Source: Lysobacter sp. KIS68-7 (lineage in GTDB: Bacteria; Pseudomonadota; Gammaproteobacteria; Xanthomonadales; Xanthomonadaceae). Taken from it: a DNA stretch of 64,000 bases. The notes under the pieces are model-generated. The model did not search any database. It was not told where the DNA came from and was given only the letters and a program-made list of their open reading frames with translations. Shown one piece after another: positions 57,726 through 64,000 of the stretch. The translations under genes were made by a program, and so were the position numbers. Location: positions 2,045,001 through 2,109,000 of the forward strand of contig NZ_CP089925.1 of assembly GCF_021284745.1 (NCBI RefSeq). The letters run 5' to 3'. Position 1 is the stretch's first letter. Each line of letters begins with the position of its first letter.

Positions 57726-58163
57726 ATGATCCATCGCATCCTGATCATCTGCGTCGGCAACATCTGCCGATCGCCCATGGCCGAAATCCTGTTGCGCAAG
57801 CACCTGGGCGGGGGCAACGAGGTCGTCGTCGAATCGGCGGGCCTGGCTGCGCTCGTCGGCAATCCCGTCGATCCGCTCGCGCAACGCGTGCTCGAAGACA
57901 ACGGCCTGAGCGGGGAGGGGCACGCGGCGCGACAGGTGACGCCCGAAATGATCGGCCGCGCCGACCTCGTGCTCGCAATGCAGAAGCGCCACGTCGATGC
58001 CATCCACGCGATCTCGCCGCAGGCGCGCGGCAAGACTTTCCTGCTGGGGCGTTGGGAGGGCAATTGCGAGGTGCCGGATCCCTACGGCAAGACACTGCCG
58101 GTGTTCGAGGACAACTTCCGGCTGATCGACCGCACCGTGCAAGCCTGGCGCATGCACCTTTAG
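57726..58163 (+). CDS. Low-molecular-weight protein tyrosine phosphatase (Wzb type)
   Basis: A 145-residue cytosolic phosphatase. The P-loop is C9-VGNIC-R15 (CVGNICRSPMAE), and the general-acid Asp lies in VPDPYGK near residue 118. Such enzymes dephosphorylate Wzc-type kinases and tune capsule or exopolysaccharide polymerisation. The kinase is encoded 2.7 kb downstream (60881-63142), supporting this role. It has no obvious ribosome binding site. A 267-bp region with two hairpins follows. Confidence 0.92.
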   Translation: MIHRILIICVGNICRSPMAEILLRKHLGGGNEVVVESAGLAALVGNPVDPLAQRVLEDNGLSGEGHAARQVTPEMIGRADLVLAMQKRHVDAIHAISPQARGKTFLLGRWEGNCEVPDPYGKTLPVFEDNFRLIDRTVQAWRMHL

Positions 58164-58240
58164 TGCCAACGGATCGGTCCATGGAAGGAGAACGCGGGAA
58201 ACAATTGCACTCGGCCATTCCGACCACCGATGCTGAACGG

Positions 58241-58356
58241 ACCGATATTCGGTGCGTTTCGACGCACGATTAACGTTCTTTCTTCACCTTTCCAACAACC
58301 CGGCCTCAATAGCCTCTCCAGAACCTGTTGCGGCGCAGCGTTTCGTTAACGCTGCG
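58241..58356 (+). promoter_or_regulatory. Structured leader before the polysaccharide genes
   Basis: ACCGA-TAT-TCGGT (58241-58253) is a small inverted repeat. GTGCGT-TTCG-ACGCAC (58252-58267) is a tetraloop hairpin. CGCAGCGTT / AACGCTGCG (58334-58342 and 58348-58356) has a 9-bp stem. It is more AT-rich than its surroundings (TTCTTTCTTC). It could hold a promoter, operator or attenuator for the transferase gene at 58431. Confidence 0.4.
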
Positions 58357-58430
58357 TGGAAGCGGCAGGACCGGGGGCGGCGCCGCTGCATCGCCTCACC
58401 GGACATGTCCCGGTCATCGAGAGGCGCTGC

Positions 58431-60746
58431 ATGGAAGAAGCAAAACTGGTGGCCGCAAGTGCGATTGCGCTGGCCGTAACGCTCTTCGCGATCTTCTCGC
58501 TGCGCCCGATGGCGCGGCGGCTGGGTCTCGTGGACAAGCCCGGTGGACGCAAGGCGCACAGGGGCCGCGTGCCCCTGATCGGCGGGCTGTGCTTCTTCTT
58601 CGGCACCGTCGTGGGCCTGGCCTATCTCGGATACGTCGACGGCTTCGTCGCGAGCCTGCTCGTGCCGTGCGCGCTGATCGTCATGACCGGCGCGGTCGAC
58701 GACCTCAACAACCTGAGCGTGAAGTCGCGCCTGATCATCCAGGCCAGCACCGCATGGCTGGTGATCGGCGCGACGGGCGTGTACCTGGACAGCGCAGGGC
58801 ACCTCCTCGGCGACCAGGTCCTGCAACTCGGCATCGTCGGCATCCCGATCACGATCGTCGCAGTCATCGGTTTGGTGAACGCGTTCAACATGATGGATGG
58901 CATCGATGGCCTCGCCGCGGGCATGGCGATGGTGACCATCGGCACGATCATGCTGTTCGCGAATGGCGGCTGGCCGGTGATCGGCGTGGTGCTGCTGCTG
59001 CAGGTGCTGTTCGCCGCGCTCGTGCCTTATCTGTGCGTCAACCTGGGCTGGCCCGATGGCCGCAAGGTCTTCATGGGCGATGCGGGCAGCACGCTGATCG
59101 GCTTTTTGATGGCGTGGAGCCTGATCTACCTGAGCAACCAGAAGGTCGGCGTGCTCGCGCCGGTGGATACGCTGTGGTGCGTCGCGTTGCCGGTGATGGA
59201 TACGCTGGCCGTGATGCAGCGCCGCATGCGCCTGGGGCGCTCGCCGTTCAAGCCCGATCGCAACCACCTGCACCACCTGCTGGTGGATGCCGGTTTCCCG
59301 CCGCGCATCGCGCTGGCGATGATCGTCGGGCTGGGCCTTGCGCTCGGCGCGCTCGGTTACCTGCTGCGCGATGTTGCCGAGCCGCTCAGCCTGGCCGCGT
59401 TCTGCGTCGCGCTGGCGCTGTACATTACGCGCGCACCGACCGTGATCGCTGCGCTCGCGGGCCTGTTCGTGAAGCCCGTGGTCGTGCACGGCACGCATCC
59501 GACCATCGAGGCCTTCTCGCCGCTTCCGGTGCATGCGCCGGGCTCGGGCGTGGTCAAGGCGCTGTTCGTGCTGGGCGCTTCGCCGGGCGCGGCGCAGATC
59601 GCGCCGATCGTCGAACAGATGGGGCGCGATGCACGCTTCGAAGCGCGCGTGTGCATCGCCACGCAGAGCGCCGAACATCCGGAGCGCGTGCTCGAGCTGT
59701 TCGACCTGGTGCCGGACGTGCGCGTCACGCTGGCCGACGACGTCGACGACGATGCGCAGGTCACCTCGGCCGCGCTCGGTGGCATCGACCGCGTGCTGCA
59801 CGACTTCCACCCGGACATCGTGCTGGTGCCGGGCGGCGCGCCGACGAGCGTGGCGACCGCTCTGGCTGCGACTTACCAGCACATTCCGGTGATTTCCGTC
59901 GAACCGGCGGGCACCGCGGCGCCGCACGCGGCGCAGGACGCCACGCGCAAGGTGATCGGCTCGCTCGCCGCCTTGCACTTCACCGCCACCGAATCGATCG
60001 GGCGTTCGCTGATCGCCGACGGCGTGCCGTCCGATCGCGTGCTCGTCACCGGCGATCCGGCCGCGCGCACGCTGCACACCGCCGTCGAACGCATGCACCA
60101 CGACGAAGAAATCCTGCGCCGCCTGACGCAGCGTTTCGGCTTCCTGCGCGAGGACGCGCCGCTGCTGCTCGTGCTCGGTCGCGAGAAGATGGGCGAACGC
60201 CTCGAGCCGCTCGCGCGCGCCTTGCGTCGCATCGCGCTGCGTCGTCCCGACATCGATGTCATCTGCCTGATGCCGCCCTCGCGCAACATGGATGGCATCG
60301 ACGGCATGCTCGGCGCCTTCGCCAACATCCACCTGGTGGCGCCGGACGAGTACCTCGACTTCGCCTACCTGGCCGATGCGGCCTACCTGGTGGTGGCGGT
60401 GGCCGGCGACGTCGCGGCCGAGGCTGCGCCGCTGGGCAAACCCGTCCTGTTGCTGAACAACGGACCCGAATCCGGGGCTGGCGGACCGCTCACCAGCGAG
60501 ACCCCCAACGTCCGGCGCATCGATATTCACGAGCAGACCATCTCCGATGTCGTACTCAACCTGATCCAGGACCGGCACGCCTGGGAGCTGCTGCGCAATC
60601 CGGAGCAGCCGCGGGTGGATGCATGCGAGCGCATCGTTGAAGCGCTCGCTGCGTTGCGGCCCGCCGCCGGAACGGTCGTTCCGCTCGCGCCGGTCGCGGA
60701 CCTGGTGCGCTACGCATCGGGCGACCGCATGCGCGAGGTGTCCTGA
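58431..60746 (+). CDS. WecA/GT4 sugar-1-phosphate transferase fused to a degenerate UDP-GlcNAc 2-epimerase-like domain
   Basis: A 771-residue protein. Residues 1-345 are a polytopic MraY/WecA-family transferase: Asp90-Asp91 (GAVDDLNNLS), Asp156 (NAFNMMDGIDGLAAG), MGDAGSTLIGF and RNHLHHLL, all typical. It should load a hexose- or hexosamine-1-phosphate onto undecaprenyl phosphate. Residues 375-740 follow the WecB epimerase fold (PDIVLVPGGAPTS, PSDRVLVTGDPA, LAPLGKPVLLLNN-like), but catalytic positions are altered: GGAPTS for GDTTT, no EAGLR, VLGREKMG for the HRREN region, AGDVAAEA for SGGIQEE. It is probably a pseudo-enzyme. GAGAGG precedes the ATG. Confidence 0.85.
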   Translation: MEEAKLVAASAIALAVTLFAIFSLRPMARRLGLVDKPGGRKAHRGRVPLIGGLCFFFGTVVGLAYLGYVDGFVASLLVPCALIVMTGAVDDLNNLSVKSRLIIQASTAWLVIGATGVYLDSAGHLLGDQVLQLGIVGIPITIVAVIGLVNAFNMMDGIDGLAAGMAMVTIGTIMLFANGGWPVIGVVLLLQVLFAALVPYLCVNLGWPDGRKVFMGDAGSTLIGFLMAWSLIYLSNQKVGVLAPVDTLWCVALPVMDTLAVMQRRMRLGRSPFKPDRNHLHHLLVDAGFPPRIALAMIVGLGLALGALGYLLRDVAEPLSLAAFCVALALYITRAPTVIAALAGLFVKPVVVHGTHPTIEAFSPLPVHAPGSGVVKALFVLGASPGAAQIAPIVEQMGRDARFEARVCIATQSAEHPERVLELFDLVPDVRVTLADDVDDDAQVTSAALGGIDRVLHDFHPDIVLVPGGAPTSVATALAATYQHIPVISVEPAGTAAPHAAQDATRKVIGSLAALHFTATESIGRSLIADGVPSDRVLVTGDPAARTLHTAVERMHHDEEILRRLTQRFGFLREDAPLLLVLGREKMGERLEPLARALRRIALRRPDIDVICLMPPSRNMDGIDGMLGAFANIHLVAPDEYLDFAYLADAAYLVVAVAGDVAAEAAPLGKPVLLLNNGPESGAGGPLTSETPNVRRIDIHEQTISDVVLNLIQDRHAWELLRNPEQPRVDACERIVEALAALRPAAGTVVPLAPVADLVRYASGDRMREVS

Positions 60747-60880
60747 GGGGCCAGCAGGGCAGGCATTGCGGGTCGCGGCGAGAGGAGCGCCCGGCCCGGT
60801 GTGGCGCGTTTCATCCGCGACGCAAGGCGTGCCTGTCTTTTCAATTCGAACGCACCAATTCCTGACGAGAGCGATGACTG

Positions 60881-63142
60881 ATGGCGACTTACCTTTCGAC
60901 CCGCACCAGCCCACCGCCCCAGATCGTCCCGCCTTCGGTGCGCGACGAGGAAATCGACCTGCGCACGCTGTTGTCGACGCTTGGCGACAGCAAGCGGATG
61001 ATCCTCTTCGGCACCGTGATGTTCCTGCTGGCGAGCGTGCTGTACGTGGTGCTCGCCACGCCGAAGTACGAAGCCTCGGCAACGGTGCAGGTCGAGCGGC
61101 GCACCCCGACCTTCCCCGGCTTGTCGGCGAATTCGGCCGCGCAGTCCAACACCGGCGAATCGGCGGCGACCACCGAAATCCAGTTGCTGACCTCGCGCAG
61201 CGTGCTCAGCGAAGCGCTCGACAACCTCGACCTGGACGTACAAATCGAGCCCGCGCGCTTCCCGTTGTTCGGCAGCTACATCGCGCGCAACTTCGCGCCT
61301 TCGCGCCCCGGTGAAGTGAACTCGCCGTGGTTCGGCCTGGCGCGATACGGTTGGGGCGGCGAGAAGCTCGAGATCGCGCGCCTGGACGTGCCGCAGGAAC
61401 TCGTCGACCAGCCCATGCGCCTGGTGGCGGGCGAGGGCGGCAGCTACACGCTGTATGACCCCGAAGGCAACCTGCTCGTGCGCGGCGTCGCCGGCCAGCC
61501 CGTGCAGGCGGGCGGCGTGAACATGCTCGTGCGTTCGCTGCATGCCAATCCGGGCATGCGCTTCGACGTCACGCGCCTGAACTCGCTCAACATCCTCGCG
61601 CAACTGCGCAAGGACATCAGCGCTTCCGAACAGGGCCGCGACTCCGGCGTGATCGCGCTGACCTACCAGAACGAAGACCCGATCCTCGCCCGCCAGGTGC
61701 TCGAGCAGATCAGCCGTGCCTACGTGCACCAGAACGTGGCGCGCAATTCGGCCGAAGCCGCCAAGCGCCTGCAGTTCGTCAAGCGCCAGCTGCCGAACGT
61801 GCGCAAGGAACTCGACAAGGCGCAGGCCGCGCTCACCGCCTACCAGACGCGCACGCAGACGCTCGATGTCACCGTGCAGAACCAGTCGCTGCTCAACCAG
61901 ACGGTGGGCATCGAATCGGCGATCAGCCAGTTGCGCATCCAGCAGGCCGACCTCGCGAGCCGCTTCACGCCGCAGCATCCGACCTACAAGGCGCTGCTCG
62001 CGCAGATCGCCCAGTTCGAATCGCAGAAGGCGGCGTTGCGCGGCCGCATCGCGGAACTGCCGGAGACCCAACAGGGCCTGTTCCGCCTGACCCGCGACGT
62101 CGAGGTGACCAACCAGACCTACGCCAGCCTGCTCGACCAGGCGCAGCAGCTCGACATCGCGCGCGCCAGCGCGGTCGGCAACGCGCGCATCATCGACCCG
62201 GCCGCGGTCAACTACGAGAGCCCCGCGTGGCCGAAGCCGATCCCGGTGATCGCCGGCGGCACGCTGCTCGGTGCGTTGCTGATGATGGGCTTCGTGCTCG
62301 TGCGGCAGATGATGCGCCGCGGCGTGGAAGACCCGGCGGACATCGAACTGCTCGGCCTGCCCGTGTATGCGTCGATTCCGTACAGCGAACGCGGTCGCGA
62401 ACTCACGCTCAACCCGGCGCGTTTCCCGAACGGCCAGCAGAAGCTGTTGGCGCTCAACGCACCGACCGACCTTGCGATGGAAGCGCTGCGCAGCCTGCGC
62501 ACGAGCCTGCACTTCGCGCGCTTCAAGACCAAGAACAACCTGCTGATGATCTCCGCGCCGAGCCCGGGCGTCGGCAAGACCTTCGTGTGCGCGAACCTCG
62601 CGGTGACGATGTCGCAGGCCGGGCAGCGCGTGCTGTTGATCGACGCGGACATGCGCCGCGGCACGCTGCACCACGCGGTGGGCGTGCGATCGGAAGGCGG
62701 CCTGTCCGAACTGATCTCCGGCCAGATCCCGCTGGAAGATGCGATCCGCAGCGTGCAGGGCGCCGACAACCTGTCCTTCATCTCGCGCGGCGAGATTCCG
62801 CCGAATCCCTCCGAGCTGCTGATGAACCCCGCGTTCAACGAACTGCTCGAACAGGTCGGCCCCCGCTACGACATCGTGATCATCGATACGCCGCCGGTGC
62901 TGGCGGTGACCGATGCGGCGGTGATCGGCCACCAGGTCGGCACTTGCCTCATGGTCGTGCGCTTCGGCCTGAACCAGCAGCGCGAGATCGCGCTGGCCAA
63001 GCAGCGCCTGGAGCAGAACGGCGTGGAAGTGAAGGGCGCCATCTTCAATGGCGTGCAGAAGCGCAGCGGCGGTCATTACGCCTACACGTACTACGAGTAT
63101 CTCCCCACCTCCGGTAGCGGCAAGCACAGGGCGTATCGCTGA
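60881..63142 (+). CDS. Wzc/GumC-type polysaccharide co-polymerase and tyrosine autokinase
   Basis: A 753-residue inner-membrane protein. An N-terminal helix (MILFGTVMFLLASVLYVVL) is followed by a large periplasmic Wzz-type domain with coiled coil (around residues 300-420) and a second membrane helix (VIAGGTLLGALLMMGFVLV). A BY-kinase domain follows, with Walker A SPGVGKT (561-567), Walker A' LLIDADMRRG (Asp588, Asp590) and Walker B VIIDTPPVLAV. The C-terminal tail has a tyrosine cluster (HYAYTYYEYLP). It controls polymer length and export, with phosphorylation reversed by the upstream phosphatase. Confidence 0.93.
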   Translation: MATYLSTRTSPPPQIVPPSVRDEEIDLRTLLSTLGDSKRMILFGTVMFLLASVLYVVLATPKYEASATVQVERRTPTFPGLSANSAAQSNTGESAATTEIQLLTSRSVLSEALDNLDLDVQIEPARFPLFGSYIARNFAPSRPGEVNSPWFGLARYGWGGEKLEIARLDVPQELVDQPMRLVAGEGGSYTLYDPEGNLLVRGVAGQPVQAGGVNMLVRSLHANPGMRFDVTRLNSLNILAQLRKDISASEQGRDSGVIALTYQNEDPILARQVLEQISRAYVHQNVARNSAEAAKRLQFVKRQLPNVRKELDKAQAALTAYQTRTQTLDVTVQNQSLLNQTVGIESAISQLRIQQADLASRFTPQHPTYKALLAQIAQFESQKAALRGRIAELPETQQGLFRLTRDVEVTNQTYASLLDQAQQLDIARASAVGNARIIDPAAVNYESPAWPKPIPVIAGGTLLGALLMMGFVLVRQMMRRGVEDPADIELLGLPVYASIPYSERGRELTLNPARFPNGQQKLLALNAPTDLAMEALRSLRTSLHFARFKTKNNLLMISAPSPGVGKTFVCANLAVTMSQAGQRVLLIDADMRRGTLHHAVGVRSEGGLSELISGQIPLEDAIRSVQGADNLSFISRGEIPPNPSELLMNPAFNELLEQVGPRYDIVIIDTPPVLAVTDAAVIGHQVGTCLMVVRFGLNQQREIALAKQRLEQNGVEVKGAIFNGVQKRSGGHYAYTYYEYLPTSGSGKHRAYR

Positions 63143-63144
63143 CA

Positions 63145-64000
63145 ATGAATGTCTCCACGCTCGACACGCGCAGCTACGCACCGCCGGCCAGTGCATCGGC
63201 GGCGCCGAAGCAGATCACGATGTCGCCGTACTACGGCACGCCGGACTTCTCAGGCCTGTCCGGAAACACCGCGCCCGCGCGCACCATCGACCTGGTGTCG
63301 GTGGCCGACATCCTGCGCAATGCCTTCGTCTATCCGCCGCACTCGATCTTCGAGGACGTGAAGCTGGTGACGTTCGGGTTCTCGCCGTCGCAGGACATGC
63401 TCGTTGCGCCGGAATTCCACTTCAAGTTCCGCGACTCCGGCAAGCGCGGCGAAACCGAGGAATCGCAGGATTGGGTGGGCACCTACCATCGCCTGCTGGT
63501 GGAAGCCGTCGCAGAATCCACGCGGCAGTCCAAGCATCCCTGGTTGTTGCAGAGCGGCGGCAAGGATTCCACGACGCTGGCCATCGCCGTTGCGGATGCC
63601 AGGCCGGACGCGACGTGCATCACCTACCTGGGGGGGCGCGAGGAAGACGAAGTCGATTCGGCGACCTTCGTCGCCAAGACCCTCGGCCTGCGCCACGAAA
63701 CGCTGACCTGCGATCCGGGGCGCGCGTACGACCGCTACCTCGCCGTGGCCGACCGCATGCCGCTGCTCACGGCCGACTTCGCGTTGCTGTCCTACGTCGA
63801 CCTCGCGACCGAAATCATCGGGCGCGGCGGCGATGGCGTCATTGATGGGCTTGGCGCCGACAGCTACTTCGGAACGCCGATGTCGCGCCAGCAACGCATG
63901 CTCGCGCGGCTCGCACGCCGCATGCGCTTGCCGATCAACCTCGCGGAGATGCCGTTCGTCGAACGCAACTTCGAACTGTGCTTCCTGCTGGGTACGCTGC
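63145..64000 (+). CDS. Asparagine-synthetase-like protein without glutaminase domain (partial)
   Basis: The first 285 codons are visible; the gene continues beyond base 64000. It starts MNVSTLDTRSYAPPASASAA, 2 bp after the kinase stop, so it belongs to the same operon. There is no N-terminal Cys2 and no full glutaminase domain: only about 100 residues (VSVADILRNAFVYPPHSIFE, DVKLVTFGFSPS) precede the PP-loop WLLQSGGKDSTTLAIAVADA. Then DEVDSATFVAKTLGLRHETL and DGVIDGLGADSYFG match the synthetase domain. It may adenylate a carboxylate and use ammonia or another amine, such as to amidate a sugar acid. Such genes occur in exopolysaccharide and exosortase loci. Confidence 0.8.
   Translation, partial: MNVSTLDTRSYAPPASASAAPKQITMSPYYGTPDFSGLSGNTAPARTIDLVSVADILRNAFVYPPHSIFEDVKLVTFGFSPSQDMLVAPEFHFKFRDSGKRGETEESQDWVGTYHRLLVEAVAESTRQSKHPWLLQSGGKDSTTLAIAVADARPDATCITYLGGREEDEVDSATFVAKTLGLRHETLTCDPGRAYDRYLAVADRMPLLTADFALLSYVDLATEIIGRGGDGVIDGLGADSYFGTPMSRQQRMLARLARRMRLPINLAEMPFVERNFELCFLLGTL

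Overview
This is a GC-rich, gene-dense chromosomal segment of a gammaproteobacterium. It most likely belongs to the Lysobacteraceae/Xanthomonadaceae (Lysobacter- or Luteimonas-like). The basis is a UvrA starting [10 protein letters not shown], a PstB and PstS of Xanthomonas type, the block rplU-rpmA-obgE / rpsT / murJ-ribF-ileS-lspA-ispH-tRNA-Thr, and many genes with a -10-like hexamer directly before the start codon. The genus is inferred, not proven. I see no insertion sequence, integrase, prophage or CRISPR array.

Layout. 1-2611: a truncated MocR-type regulator divergent from an overlapping trio (YfcG-like glutathione transferase, metallo-beta-lactamase-fold protein, cupin). 2614-2991: a giant imperfect palindrome. 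3068-6508: fused acyl-CoA mutase IcmF. 6618-14019: secreted M14 carboxypeptidase with six FG-GAP-like repeats, a SpoIIAA-like protein, a second MocR regulator, two small membrane proteins and a periplasmic-sensing EAL protein. 14268-18964: RNase R, a LacI regulator, and an AraC regulator divergent from a cysteine-rich metallothionein-like protein. 19099-26169: small hypotheticals, a second SpoIIAA-like protein, a duplicated DUF1801 protein with a histone-like tail, RlmB, a TPR protein and RNase T.

26285-32326 is a complete phosphate-uptake module on the minus strand: phosphate-selective porin, PstS, PstC, PstA, PstB, PhoU. Pho-box-like repeats precede the porin and pstS, and a terminator separates pstS from pstCAB-phoU. 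32388-34268 holds nth, a small RnfC-tail-like protein and an enoyl-CoA hydratase. 34451-42773 carries an FKBP-like protein, DUF1289, a Nudix CoA pyrophosphatase, a sulfurtransferase, a second enoyl-CoA hydratase-like protein, a PCuAC-type copper chaperone, a thioesterase, UvrA and a DUF937-OmpA fusion.

42998-52140 is the conserved housekeeping block, ending in tRNA-Thr(CGT). 52299-55437 holds a DUF1254 protein, a membrane protein, a secreted protein and an FUSC-like protein. 55645-64000 begins what looks like an exopolysaccharide locus. It contains a PNGase A-like protein, a low-molecular-weight tyrosine phosphatase (Wzb type), a WecA-type initiating transferase fused to an epimerase-like domain that has lost its catalytic motifs, a Wzc/GumC-type tyrosine kinase, and an asparagine-synthetase-like protein without a glutaminase domain that runs off the window.

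The most unusual items are the transferase/pseudo-epimerase fusion with its neighbouring AsnB-like gene, the RnfC-tail miniprotein beside nth, the 378-bp palindrome, and nine or so genes that look leaderless.
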